NCBI RefSeq assembly: GCF_000721175.1
Contig: NZ_JOEZ01000029.1
Span: 39,339-103,338, forward strand
Length of the DNA stretch: 64,000 nt
Direction: 5' to 3'
Source of the DNA: Streptomyces anulatus
GTDB lineage: Bacteria; Actinomycetota; Actinomycetes; Streptomycetales; Streptomycetaceae
Part shown: piece by piece, positions 8,055 through 16,680 of the stretch
Layout: the number at the start of each line of letters is the position of its first letter
Numbering within the stretch: position 1 is the stretch's first letter
Position numbers and translations under genes: made by a program
Notes under the pieces: generated by a model
Databases searched by the model: none
What the model was told of the DNA's origin: nothing
The model's input: the letters and a program-made list of their open reading frames with translations, nothing else

Positions 8055-9235
8055 ACCGTCGCCTCCTCAAGTACGAGTGACACGTTGTTGCCGCCGAAGG
8101 CGTAGGCGTTGACGAGCACGAACTCGCCGTCCAGCGGGGCCGCTTCGGTGGGCAGGTGGATCTTGCAGGCGGGGTCCTGCTCGTCCGGCGCGATGTTCGG
8201 CGGGACGGTTCCGCGGTGCAGGATCTGTGCCGCCGCCACCGCCGCCAGCGCTGCGGCGGCGCCGCCGGTGTGTCCGAGCAGGGCCTTGAGGCTGTAGACG
8301 GGAGCCTGGTCCCGGCGCCCGTCCAGCACCTCGCCCAGCACCTGGCTCTCGACGGTGTCGTTCAGCTGCGTGCCGGTGCCGTGCGGAATGACGCAGCCGA
8401 CCCGGTCGCTGCCGGCCCCGGCCTCCGCCAGGGCCTCTCGCATCGCGCGGGAGATCTGGCCCCCGGTCGGCTCCGGCGCCGTCGTGTGGAAGGCGTCGCA
8501 GCTCCATCCGATGCCGGACAGCTTGGCGTAGACCTGCGGAGCCCTGCGGGCCCGCGCGTGGGACGCGGACTCCAGGATCATCATCCCGGCGCCCTCGCCG
8601 AAGAGGGTCCCCTTGCGGTGCAGGTCGAAGGGCCTGCACCGCTCGGGGTCGATCGCCCCGAGCCGGTTGAAGCAGCCGAGCGCCACCCTGGAGTAGGCCT
8701 CGGCCCCGCCGGCGATGACCACGTCGGCCTCGCCGGTACGGATCAGGTCGGCGGCCATGGAGAGCCCGAACCCGCTGGCCGCGCAGGCGTTGCTGACACT
8801 GGAGTTCGTCCCCTCGGCACCGAACCAGGCCCCGACCGCCGAGGCGATCGAGAAGGTCGGTGACCAGTGGTCGCCCGGGGGCCCGTCCCCGGACCGCCAC
8901 TCCTCGTGCAGACCCGAGTCGCCCATCCCGGTGCCGATGACCACGGCGACCCGGTCCGGTGCGACGTAGGCCAGTGACGCGTCGGCCACCGCCTGTCGGG
9001 CCGCCTCGACGGCCAGCCGGGATCCGCGCCCCAGGACCAGGTCGCCGTAGCGCTCGGGCCCTGCGGGCACGTCCGCCTCGGGGACCTCGTACATCAGCGG
9101 CAGGTCCATCCGCGCGAACGGGTCGGCGGCCTTGGACGGCGAGCTCCTCGCCGCGGACAGCCCCTGCCAGAATGCGTCAACTCCATTGCCCAGGTGGGAG
9201 ATCACACCCATACCGGTGATCAGCACATCGTCCAT
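8051..9235 (-). CDS. Ketosynthase (KS-alpha type, active triad)
   Basis: 394 aa FabF-like condensing enzyme. The N-terminus is ITGMGVISHLGNG; the nucleophile Cys151 lies in SNACAASGFGL; the first histidine is in IPHGTGTQLND and the second in LLGHTGGAAA. It therefore should catalyse decarboxylative Claisen condensation on ACP-bound malonyl units. It overlaps its CLF-like partner gene by 4 bp, which fits an obligate KS/CLF heterodimer. It is one of three active condensing enzymes in the operon, with the 12142-13317 and 13314-14546 genes. The lack of an AT domain means malonyl loading must come from the MCAT at 17710 or from fatty acid synthesis. Confidence 0.93.
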   Translation of the reverse strand: MDDVLITGMGVISHLGNGVDAFWQGLSAARSSPSKAADPFARMDLPLMYEVPEADVPAGPERYGDLVLGRGSRLAVEAARQAVADASLAYVAPDRVAVVIGTGMGDSGLHEEWRSGDGPPGDHWSPTFSIASAVGAWFGAEGTNSSVSNACAASGFGLSMAADLIRTGEADVVIAGGAEAYSRVALGCFNRLGAIDPERCRPFDLHRKGTLFGEGAGMMILESASHARARRAPQVYAKLSGIGWSCDAFHTTAPEPTGGQISRAMREALAEAGAGSDRVGCVIPHGTGTQLNDTVESQVLGEVLDGRRDQAPVYSLKALLGHTGGAAAALAAVAAAQILHRGTVPPNIAPDEQDPACKIHLPTEAAPLDGEFVLVNAYAFGGNNVSLVLEEATV

Positions 9236-9289
9236 CGGGTCCCTCTCCGGGATGCGGTTTCAGGTGGGGCGACTCACGGCGGCCCTCGG

Positions 9290-10306
9290 TCAGCCGGCGG
9301 CGGACTCACCCTTGAAGGCGCGGATCACGTGGTCGTCGAAGCTCACCAGGCTCCAGTCGCTGCGGTTCTGGAACACCGCGTAGCCGTGGGTGATCCGGCC
9401 CGTCGCGGTCTGCACCAGACGCCCGTCGCGGACCACGTAGAAGTCCGTCCTGGCCGTGTAGGTGAAGTCCTTGAAGACCTCCTCCACCGTGAAGACGGTG
9501 TACAGGTCCTCCTCCATGAGCGCCTCGTCGATGAACTGGATGTGCGAGCGAGGCACGACCGGGATCCACTTGCGGTCGTCGAGCAGCGTCTTGATCGAGA
9601 TTCCCCGGTCGGCGAGGAAGAGATCCACGACCTCCTCGACCTGCCGGAGGTAGCCCGACAGCGCCAGACGCTCGTTGAAGTGGCAGTACGGGTAGGGGAT
9701 GCGCCACTTCCAGCCGAAGGCGTTGTCACCTCCGATGAGCTGCGCCAGGACCGGGTCCTCGCCCACCGTGCCGCGGCCGGCGGACAGCGCCGTGTTGGCC
9801 GCCTCGGTCACCTCGGTCCCGTGGTGGGGGCCGGCCTCGGCGAAGCCGCCGAGGGTCGCGACGGCGAAACGGGCCAGCGGGGCCGGCACCTCGACCCCTT
9901 CGAGGTAGCCGTCGATCCGCAGCGAGACCTTCACCTTGGAGGTGACCGCCTTCAGCTCCTTGCCGTCGCGCTCGACGTACAGCGTGACGTCGAAGCCCAG
10001 CAGGGTCTGCTCGTCCTCGGTCCGCGGGACCACGAGCGCCCGGGCCTCGTCGTCCTGGTGGAAGGCGTGCAGGATCCGGGTGTCGAGGTCGACGACGTCG
10101 ACGCCGAGGCCGTGCTCCTCGAACAGGAACCTGGAGCCGAGGCCCGAGCCCCGGAAGTGCTCCAGGATCGCCTCCTCGACCATGTAGTTGACGTGCTTGA
10201 AGCCGATCCAGGTGTTGATGTTGGAGCCCTCGTAGCGCGGCCGCAGCCGCAGGCTGGTCTCGGTCTCCAGAAGGGCCTTCACGGCCTCGGTGGTCACTTC
10301 AGTCAT
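9290..10306 (-). CDS. Double-hotdog acyl thioesterase-like protein
   Basis: 338 aa containing two hotdog halves. The first begins around FKHVNYMVEEAI (about residues 36-47), like the 4-HBT/YbgC signature with an HVNY element. The second, about residues 200-325, contains CHFNERLALSGYLRQVEEVV and a C-terminal TATGRITHGYAVF strand. Tandem hotdog thioesterases or dehydratases of this length are common in polyketide and fatty acid loci. It is probably used for hydrolytic release or proofreading of acyl-ACP, though a dehydratase role is possible. It overlaps the start-proximal end of the hydrolase gene (stop at 10299), so the two are co-translated. Confidence 0.7.
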   Translation of the reverse strand: MTEVTTEAVKALLETETSLRLRPRYEGSNINTWIGFKHVNYMVEEAILEHFRGSGLGSRFLFEEHGLGVDVVDLDTRILHAFHQDDEARALVVPRTEDEQTLLGFDVTLYVERDGKELKAVTSKVKVSLRIDGYLEGVEVPAPLARFAVATLGGFAEAGPHHGTEVTEAANTALSAGRGTVGEDPVLAQLIGGDNAFGWKWRIPYPYCHFNERLALSGYLRQVEEVVDLFLADRGISIKTLLDDRKWIPVVPRSHIQFIDEALMEEDLYTVFTVEEVFKDFTYTARTDFYVVRDGRLVQTATGRITHGYAVFQNRSDWSLVSFDDHVIRAFKGESAAG

Positions 10307-11180
10307 CTGTACCGCTCCCTAGTGGGCTGATGGGGTTTCGTGCGCGCGCCGGCCGTGGCCGGGAGGCGGCGGATTCCAGGAAGTCGTTGGTCAGTTCGGC
10401 GAACTCGGCTGCCTGCTCGATCATGGCCAGATGGCCGCAGTCGCCCAGGATCTTGACGGTGGCCTCCGGGAGCGCCGCTCCCAGCGCCTCGCTGTCGGAG
10501 GGGAAGGACGAGAAGTCCGCGTCCCCACCGATCACCAGGCACGGGCCCAGGAAGCGCTCGGTCCGCAGGTACGGGGTTCGCAGATAGGTGTCGAAGAAGG
10601 CGGTCCAGCCGTACGGGCCCACCCGCTCGCGCACCTTCAGTGCCATGTCCTGGCGCAGTTCGCCGGTGACCCGGCCGCCGGACCGGACCCGCAGGCCTTC
10701 CGCCAGAATGCGATCGAATCCGTTGAGGTAGTAGGAGATGGACTCCCAGGTGAACTCCTCGGGAGCGGCCCGGTAGAACGGCGACACCAGGACGACGCCC
10801 CGCAGCCGGTGGCGGGCGAACGCGTCCGTCCCGTCCTCGTCACGGACGTCCGGCGCCAGCCCCTGTCCGTCCAGCATCGCGAGGAGCGCGCAGGATCCGA
10901 AGGAGTGCGCCACCACCACGTCGGGACCGCCGGGCACCTGCGCCATCGCCTGTGCCACCCAGTGGGCCGGAGAGTGTTCGCTCCAGCCGGGCACCTGCTC
11001 CGCCCGCCAGGGCAGTTCCGCGGTCCACAGCTCGTGGGGCTGGTCCTGCGAAAGGCCCAGATAGGTGTCCCAGACGTTGCCTCCGCTGGCCAGACCGTGC
11101 AGTAGCAGCACCCGCAGCGGCGCGGCACCACGGCCGGGCCGGCGCAGGGACACCGTCACCGGCAGGTCCGACCCGCTCAT
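10299..11180 (-). CDS. Alpha/beta hydrolase
   Basis: 293 aa alpha/beta-hydrolase with oxyanion motif LLHGLASGG, nucleophile elbow AHSFGS, acid in GGDADFSS and catalytic His in GDCGHLAMIEQ. The fold and length match MenH/type II thioesterase-like hydrolases. ATG at 11180 overlaps the preceding CLF-like gene by 4 bp (ATGA). A much longer in-frame extension up to 12233 is only shadow sequence over that neighbour and was discarded. It is a possible releasing or editing enzyme that works with the KS1-KS2-CLF group it is coupled to. Confidence 0.83.
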   Translation of the reverse strand: MSGSDLPVTVSLRRPGRGAAPLRVLLLHGLASGGNVWDTYLGLSQDQPHELWTAELPWRAEQVPGWSEHSPAHWVAQAMAQVPGGPDVVVAHSFGSCALLAMLDGQGLAPDVRDEDGTDAFARHRLRGVVLVSPFYRAAPEEFTWESISYYLNGFDRILAEGLRVRSGGRVTGELRQDMALKVRERVGPYGWTAFFDTYLRTPYLRTERFLGPCLVIGGDADFSSFPSDSEALGAALPEATVKILGDCGHLAMIEQAAEFAELTNDFLESAASRPRPARARNPISPLGSGTDD

Positions 11181-12145
11181 GCCGCGGGTCCGGCCGGGGC
11201 GAGGAGGAGTCCGGCCACCGCGTCGTCCTGCCCGGTGCCCGACATCACCAGGGCCCGCTGCCCGGCGTCCGGCCCGCCCGCGGCGAACCAGCTGACGGCC
11301 GCCGCGACCTGGAGCACGCCCAGCGCTCCCGAGGCGCGGCCGAACACCTCGCTGAGGTCGGTGCGCGGCACGTCCGCGGGGAGCCGGTCGCCTGAGCGGT
11401 GCCCCTCCGGGACGAACCAGGTTCCGGGCACCGCGCCGTCCTCGGGGACCAGCCGGTCCAGGCACTGGTCGATCCCGCCCTCCCTGGCGTACCGGCCGAG
11501 CACGGCGCTGCCGGCGGCCCCGCGTGCGGCGGCCGCGTCGGCCCGCTCCACCACCAGGGCGACCGCACCGTCGAGGAGCTGCCCGGTCGGCAGACCCAGC
11601 AGTCCCCGGACGTAGCGGTTGTCGGTCTCGACACCGATCACCAGGAACCGTTCGGCACGTCCCGCGGCCAGCGAGGAGGCGGCCCAGTAGACCGCGTCCA
11701 GGCCGGAAGTGGCACCGTTGCAGACCATCAGGTTCGGGCCGCGCAGCCCGTAGCGGATCGCCACCGTCGAAGCCACGACGTTGCTGGAGGCGTTCGGCAG
11801 GCCCATCGGGCTGATGCCGTCGACGCCGAGCTCCTTGATCCCGTCGGCGACCTCGCAGACGGTGTCCAGGTTGCCCAGGTTGGAGCTGACCACCACGCCG
11901 ACCGTGCTGCCGGGCACCGTGAGGGCGTCCGTCAGCAGCCCGGCCGCACGCAGTCCGTCGGCCGCGGCGCAGAGTGCGAGCTGGGAGGCCCGGTCCTTGT
12001 ACCGCAGGCCGCGCTTGCCGAGCAGTGCCGCCGGGTCCACCTCGGGCTCTCCCGCGGTCGACCCGGCCCGCAGCAGGTCCGCGGGCCCGTCCACGCCGGG
12101 CAGCGCGATGCCGACACCGGTCACCAGAATCTCCGACGAACTCAC
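11177..12145 (-). CDS. Chain-length-factor-like KAS homologue (Ala for Cys)
   Basis: 322 aa thiolase-fold protein. At the active site GPNLMVCNGATSG aligns with GPxxxxATACTSG of FabF so that Ala occupies the nucleophile position; a cysteine three residues earlier is not in register. The C-terminal HGTGT and GHT motifs are missing. It therefore looks like a chain-length-factor subunit. Both ends overlap neighbours by 4 bp, giving a tightly coupled string KS1-KS2-CLF-hydrolase. It most likely dimerises with KS2 or KS1; which one cannot be told from sequence alone. Confidence 0.77.
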   Translation of the reverse strand: MSSSEILVTGVGIALPGVDGPADLLRAGSTAGEPEVDPAALLGKRGLRYKDRASQLALCAAADGLRAAGLLTDALTVPGSTVGVVVSSNLGNLDTVCEVADGIKELGVDGISPMGLPNASSNVVASTVAIRYGLRGPNLMVCNGATSGLDAVYWAASSLAAGRAERFLVIGVETDNRYVRGLLGLPTGQLLDGAVALVVERADAAAARGAAGSAVLGRYAREGGIDQCLDRLVPEDGAVPGTWFVPEGHRSGDRLPADVPRTDLSEVFGRASGALGVLQVAAAVSWFAAGGPDAGQRALVMSGTGQDDAVAGLLLAPAGPAA

Positions 12146-13317
12146 TGTCCCGCCCTCTCCACGACGGCGACGGCGTTGACGCCGCCGAAGCCGAACGCGT
12201 CCACCTGGGCGAGCCGCAGCCCGGCCTCGGCATGAGCGCCTCGTACGAAGCGGAAGCCGGCGGCCTCCTCGACCGGCTCGCGCAGTCCGACGGTCGGCGG
12301 CACCCGGCCCGACTCCAGCGACTTCAGGGCGACGATCAGACCGAGCAGGCCCGAACCGCCCGAGGTGTGGCCGGTCATCGACTTCACCGCTGTCATCAGC
12401 GGGTTGCCGGCGTGCGGGCCGAAGACCTGGCCGATCGCGAGGGCCTCGGCCTCGTCGTTGAGGAGCGTCCCGGTACCGTGCAGCATCACCAGGTCGATGT
12501 CCTCGGACTTCACCCCGGCGAGCCGGTGCGCGCCCAGGAGCGCCTGTGCGACTCCTTCGGCGTCCGGTGCGGTCACGTGGAACCCGTCGCAGTTGACGTA
12601 CACCGAGCGCAGCAGCCCGCGGACCGTTTCGCCGAGCCGGCCGTCGGCGCGCCGGAGCACGATCGCGGCGGCTCCGTCGCCCATCAGGACGCCCTTGCGG
12701 TCCTTGTCAAACGGCCTCACCTGGTCCGGTGGCTGCATGTGCACCCGGTCCAGCAGGCCGTACATGCTCTCGGTGAGCGTGTCGACTCCGGCGACGATGA
12801 CGGTCTCGGCGCCCTGGGCGGCCAGGAGATCGCTGCCCATCGCCAGGGCGTAGAGCGAGGCCGAGCACGCGTTGGAGAAGGTGTAGGTGCGAACGGCGCC
12901 GAACCGTTCCCGCAGTGCCGTCCCGAAGTGCAGCTCCGACACGTCGAACGCGGCGCCGTCCCGCCAGCCCAGCTCGGCGGAGCGCAGTTCCCGCAGTCCG
13001 GTGCCGATCAGGATCGGCACCTCGCTGAGGTCGTCCCCGAGGCCCGCGTCCCGGGCCGCCTCCTCGACGGCCCTGATGAGCCAGCGGGTGGCCCGGCCCG
13101 TCACGTCGCCGCCGCCGTCCGGCCGGTCGTCGATCTCGTACGCGTGCTGGGCCCGGAACCGGCTCCGGTCGAAGCCGCGCAGTTCCGCGCGGCCCGTGCG
13201 GCCCGCGCACAGGGAGTCGAAGACCTCGTCGACCGAGCCACCGACGCTGTTGACGGCGCCGAGTCCGACGACCGCCTGGGGCTGTGTCCCGGGTTGCTCC
13301 AGCAGCGGGGCCGTCAT
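12142..13317 (-). CDS. Ketosynthase (second active KS of the coupled group)
   Basis: 391 aa KAS-II-like enzyme. Cys151 sits in FSNACSASLYAL, the first His in VMLHGTGTLLND and the second in KSMTGHTSGGSG, so the triad is intact. The motif CSASL differs from the more usual CAxG, which may reflect a distinct substrate. ATG at 13317 overlaps the upstream KS stop by 4 bp; the longer in-frame extension to 13716 runs inside the other gene's coding sequence and is not real. Two active ketosynthases expressed back to back suggest specialised steps, such as priming versus elongation, or a KS-KS heterodimer. Confidence 0.9.
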   Translation of the reverse strand: MTAPLLEQPGTQPQAVVGLGAVNSVGGSVDEVFDSLCAGRTGRAELRGFDRSRFRAQHAYEIDDRPDGGGDVTGRATRWLIRAVEEAARDAGLGDDLSEVPILIGTGLRELRSAELGWRDGAAFDVSELHFGTALRERFGAVRTYTFSNACSASLYALAMGSDLLAAQGAETVIVAGVDTLTESMYGLLDRVHMQPPDQVRPFDKDRKGVLMGDGAAAIVLRRADGRLGETVRGLLRSVYVNCDGFHVTAPDAEGVAQALLGAHRLAGVKSEDIDLVMLHGTGTLLNDEAEALAIGQVFGPHAGNPLMTAVKSMTGHTSGGSGLLGLIVALKSLESGRVPPTVGLREPVEEAAGFRFVRGAHAEAGLRLAQVDAFGFGGVNAVAVVERAGQ

Positions 13318-14546
13318 GACCGCACCGCCTCGTACTTGCCGAAGATCACGACCGAGTTGTTGCCGCCGAACGCGAGCCCGTTGTTCTGCACCACGCGCAG
13401 GTCGGCCTCGATGGCCTCGTTGGGGACGCAGTCGACGTTGCACTCGGGGTCGGTCTCGACGTGGTTGATCGTCGGCGGGATGAACCCCTCGGTGATCGCC
13501 AGGGCGCACGCGATGGAGGACAGCGCGCTCGCGGCCCCCATGCTGTGACCGAGCATCGACTTGATCGAGATGGTCCGGGGGGTGTCGTCGCCGAACACCT
13601 GGCGGATCGCCCGTGCTTCGGTGACGTCGTTGGCCTTGGTGCCGGTGCCGTGCGCGGAGATGAAGTCCACGTCCTCGGGCTTCACGCCGGCGCCGTCGAG
13701 CGCCAGCTGCATGCACTGCGCCACGCTGTCCTGGTTCGGAGCCACGGGGTGGTACGCGTCGCAGTTGAGCCCGTAGCCGAGCACCTCCGCGTAGATGTGC
13801 GCGTTGCGGGCCAGCGCCGATTCGAGGCTCTCCATCAGGAGGACTCCGGCGCCCTCACCGGTGAGGATGCCCTGGCGGTTGATGTCGAAGGGCCGGCAGA
13901 CCTCCGGCGCGATGGTGCCCAGCCGGTAGAAGCCCGTGAACGTCTTCCGGCACATGGCGTCGGCACCGCCGCACAGGGCGAACTCGACCTCTCCGGTGCG
14001 GATGGCGTCGTAGCCATAGCCGATCGCGTAGTTGCCCGCCGCACACGCGGTGGGCAGCGTCACCGCTTCGACCTGGGTGAGCTTGAACTCCCGTGCCACC
14101 GTGGCGGACAGCCGTCCGGCCGGCACCCGGGCGGCGACCTTCCGGTCCATCCGCTCGGGTCCCTCCCTGACCTCGGTCTCGACCAGCTGGTCGAGGTCCC
14201 TGGACTCGCCGTCGGTGGTGCCGATGGAGATCAGGCACCTCCTGGCGGCCAGGTCGGCCTCGTCCAGATCGGCGTCGGCGAGGGCCATCCGGGACGCCGC
14301 CACCGAGAACTGGCTCGCCCGGCCCAGCTCCTCGATGTCGAAGTTGCGGATCCACTCGCCGGGATCGAAGTCGACGATCTCGCAGCCGTTCGCGTGTTCG
14401 AACCCCTTGGTGTCGAACGCTGTGATCGGTTTGGCGGCGCTGCGGCCGGAACGAAGTCCGGCCAGGAACTCGGAGGCCCCCAGGCCGATGCTGGAAACCG
14501 CACCGAGCCCGGTTATGACAACTCTGTTCGACGATACGTCAGGCAT
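13314..14546 (-). CDS. Ketosynthase (first KS of the operon)
   Basis: 410 aa KS-alpha with ITGLGAVSSIG at the N-terminus, Cys168 in LPTACAAGNYA, His299 in SAHGTGTKAND and His334 in SMLGHSMGAAS. All three catalytic residues are present, so it is a full condensing enzyme. ATG at 14546 is preceded by GGGGGTG, a good ribosome binding site; the 16-residue upstream extension starting at 14594 lacks one. It follows the first ACP by 77 bp, and is the best candidate for the main elongating ketosynthase of the pathway. Confidence 0.92.
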   Translation of the reverse strand: MPDVSSNRVVITGLGAVSSIGLGASEFLAGLRSGRSAAKPITAFDTKGFEHANGCEIVDFDPGEWIRNFDIEELGRASQFSVAASRMALADADLDEADLAARRCLISIGTTDGESRDLDQLVETEVREGPERMDRKVAARVPAGRLSATVAREFKLTQVEAVTLPTACAAGNYAIGYGYDAIRTGEVEFALCGGADAMCRKTFTGFYRLGTIAPEVCRPFDINRQGILTGEGAGVLLMESLESALARNAHIYAEVLGYGLNCDAYHPVAPNQDSVAQCMQLALDGAGVKPEDVDFISAHGTGTKANDVTEARAIRQVFGDDTPRTISIKSMLGHSMGAASALSSIACALAITEGFIPPTINHVETDPECNVDCVPNEAIEADLRVVQNNGLAFGGNNSVVIFGKYEAVRS

Positions 14547-14623
14547 ATTCACCCCCACATATGGCGGGCCGCACGGCGGCCACCACCAGGTCACTCATCC
14601 ACGGGCGCAGCGCCACTTCTCCG

Positions 14624-14878
14624 CTACTTCCAGCCGGCCGATTCCGAGACGACCTCGTAGACACCCGCGAGGTTGACCATCCGGCCGAGCTCGGACTGGT
14701 TGATGACGATGTTGAAGGCCTTCTCCAGGGATGCCAGGATTTCGATCGCACGCAACGAGTCGGCGTCGTGGTCCTCCTTGAAAAGGCTTACCTGGGTGAC
14801 GTCATCCGGTTCGATCTCAAGGATGTCGCAGACGATTTCCTTGATGGTTTCCTGACGTTCCGCAGTCACTGCAGTCAC
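14624..14878 (-). CDS. Acyl carrier protein (first gene of the operon)
   Basis: 84 aa ACP. The phosphopantetheine-accepting Ser is in DADSLRAIEIL, where an Asp replaces the usual Gly before the DSL. The sequence has little in common with the second ACP at 2503-2763. GTG at 14878 is preferred because AGAGGGA lies seven bases upstream; an ATG ten codons earlier has no convincing site. As first gene after the divergent promoter region it probably marks the transcription start of the whole leftward operon. Confidence 0.9.
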   Translation of the reverse strand: MTAVTAERQETIKEIVCDILEIEPDDVTQVSLFKEDHDADSLRAIEILASLEKAFNIVINQSELGRMVNLAGVYEVVSESAGWK

Positions 14879-15206
14879 AGTGGGTCCCTCTTCCCTGAGG
14901 CTCAACAAGCTGGATACGAGAAGGCGTTGACGAGGTCCTCCGCGTTGCCAACAAGCTATTCAGCAGGTTTCGGCTCGACAAGCAATCCGACAACTACCTG
15001 CCAGCCCGACCAGGTTCGACCGGATTTCCCGACGTTCTGGCATTTAGCTGACAGCGTCCCCCTGCAACCGGACCGCCTGTCCTGTCAGCAAGTTGCCGAG
15101 CCTGGCAGCAAACTGTGCGGTCGTTGCCGCCCCGGGCTCCCCGGTGTTTCGATACCACGCACTTCGGAGCCACGACGCATCACGACGGTCCACGGAAGGG
15201 CGTGCC
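14879..15206. promoter_or_regulatory. Divergent promoter region between the polyketide operon and the P450/PPTase operon
   Basis: This 328-base spacer has no convincing gene. It lies between the leftward ACP-KS operon and the rightward P450-PPTase pair and must carry both promoters. It contains TTAGCTGACAGC at 15044-15055, identical to a 12-base core found in front of the cluster's XRE regulator gene, and a weaker relative, AAGCTATTCAGCAGG, near 14953-14967. The segment is locally more AT-rich than its surroundings. Confidence 0.65.
15044..15055. promoter_or_regulatory. Putative cluster operator (TTAGCTGACAGC)
   Basis: A twelve-base match to the half-plus-core of the 15-base near-palindrome TTAGCTGACAGCTAC at 26250-26264, upstream of the XRE/LuxR regulators. 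It sits about 166 bases from the ACP start and 152 bases from the P450 start, so one bound regulator could act on both operons. That it is a binding site is inferred from repetition only. Confidence 0.5.
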
Positions 15207-16658
15207 ATGACCCAGTCCGCCACCTCACCCCTCGCACCGGTGCCACGGCTCTCCGGTCGTGCCTTCATCGGGAACACCTGGGAGTTCAAGCAAGACCGAC
15301 TCGCCCTGTTCTCCCGCACGTTCGAGGAGTGCGGGGACCTCGGCATCTACACGATCGCCGGCCAGGACCTCTACCTCGCGAACTCGGTCGAGCTGGTCCA
15401 CGAGATCCTCATCAGGAACGGCAGCCTGTTCGAGAAGACCGACCGGTTCCGCTCCTTCGCCCGGCCGCTGCTCGGCGACGGCCTGCTGACCGCGACGAAC
15501 GAGCAGCACAAACCGAACCGCCGGATGATCCAACCGCGCTTTCACGCCGCGGCCGTGAAGACCTCCGCGGACGTGGCCGCGCGGGTCTCACAGATAGTCT
15601 CGGACCGCTGGACCGACGGCGGTGTGGTCGACGTACGGCGCGAGATGGTCTCGGTGATGCTCGGGACCGTGGGCCAGAACCTGTTCAGCCGCGACGTCCT
15701 GGGCGAGGCCGACGAGCTGGGCAACGCGCTCACCGACGCCATCCACGGGTTCGACTCCCAGGCCAGCGCTCTGATCCCGCTCACCATCGAGTGGCCCACC
15801 CCTGCGAACCTCCGCTACCGGCGTGCGATCGAGCGTCTGGAGCGGACCTTCTACGCCTTGCTCGCGGAACGGCGGGCGGCGGCCGAGAAGCCGGACGACT
15901 GGCTCAACCTCCTCATGGAGTCCACCTACGAGGACGGCACCCCGATCAGCGACAAGCAGATCCGGGACGAGGCACTCAACATGTTCATGCCTGGTCACGA
16001 GACCACCGCCACGGCGCTGAGCTGGAGCTTCCACCTGCTCGCCGAGCACCCGGAGATCTACCGGAAGCTCCTCACCGAGGTGGACGAGGTCCTCGGCGGC
16101 CGGACGCCGACGCTGGCCGACCTGCCGCGTCTTCCCTACGCCCTACAGGTCTTCAAGGAGGCGATGCGCCTCTACCCGCCGGTCTACATGTTCACCCGGC
16201 AGGCCACCGTCGACGTCGAGATCCTCGGCCATCTCATCCCGGCCGGCGCCGCCGTGGCGTTCAGCCCGTACGTCCTGCACCGCAGGGCCGACTACTTCAC
16301 CGACCCGGAGCGCTTCGACCCCGACCGGTTCTCGCCCGAGCGCGAGGCACAGCTCCCCCGGCACTCCTACCTGCCGTTCGGCGCCGGGCACCGGGTCTGC
16401 ATCGGGAACCACCACGCACTGCTCAACGGCCACGTCTCGCTCGTCACGCTCGCGCAGCGGGTCCGCCTGAGCAGCGTGCCGGGAGCCTCGCCGGTCAAGG
16501 AACCCATGGTCACGCTGCGTCCGAAGGGCAGCCTGCGCATGAGGGTCGAACGACGGGCCGCGCCCGCGGTCTCCGCCGTCCGGGCAGCCGCGCAGGAGCA
16601 CCCGGACCCCGGCGGCACCGCCACCTCGTGCCCGTACAACGGAACGCCCGGCCAGTAA
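15207..16658 (+). CDS. Cytochrome P450
   Basis: 483 aa P450. The I-helix reads MPGHETTATA (Thr266/267 for O2 activation), the K-helix ExxR is EAMR (318-321) and the heme loop is FGAGHRVCIG with Cys398 as the iron ligand. ExxR followed by LYPP and the overall length place it nearer the CYP102/CYP4-like fatty-acid hydroxylases than the short 400-residue polyketide P450s such as EncR. It probably oxidises the polyketide chain. ATG 15207 has GGAAGGG seven bases upstream. No ferredoxin gene is nearby in this cluster, so electrons must come from elsewhere. It is co-directional with, and 22 bp from, the phosphopantetheinyl transferase. Confidence 0.92.
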   Translation: MTQSATSPLAPVPRLSGRAFIGNTWEFKQDRLALFSRTFEECGDLGIYTIAGQDLYLANSVELVHEILIRNGSLFEKTDRFRSFARPLLGDGLLTATNEQHKPNRRMIQPRFHAAAVKTSADVAARVSQIVSDRWTDGGVVDVRREMVSVMLGTVGQNLFSRDVLGEADELGNALTDAIHGFDSQASALIPLTIEWPTPANLRYRRAIERLERTFYALLAERRAAAEKPDDWLNLLMESTYEDGTPISDKQIRDEALNMFMPGHETTATALSWSFHLLAEHPEIYRKLLTEVDEVLGGRTPTLADLPRLPYALQVFKEAMRLYPPVYMFTRQATVDVEILGHLIPAGAAVAFSPYVLHRRADYFTDPERFDPDRFSPEREAQLPRHSYLPFGAGHRVCIGNHHALLNGHVSLVTLAQRVRLSSVPGASPVKEPMVTLRPKGSLRMRVERRAAPAVSAVRAAAQEHPDPGGTATSCPYNGTPGQ

Positions 16659-16680
16659 CCACAGACACGGAAGGCGCCCC

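Noticed and set aside
10299..12233. 644-residue version of the alpha/beta hydrolase
   Set aside because: The first 350 residues are frame-shifted shadow over the CLF-like gene; ATG 11180 gives the normal fold start.
12142..13716. N-terminally extended version of the second KS (to 13716)
   Set aside because: The extension lies inside the other KS gene; ATG at 13317 overlaps the stop by 4 bp and the KS N-terminus begins right after it.
78..14878. Labelling region 1 as a classic aryl-polyene pigment cluster
   Set aside because: It lacks the recognisable HAL/TAL-like lyase, glycosyltransferase/acyltransferase membrane set and export genes; it has DsrE-like, isomerase and FabI-type genes that such clusters do not normally have.
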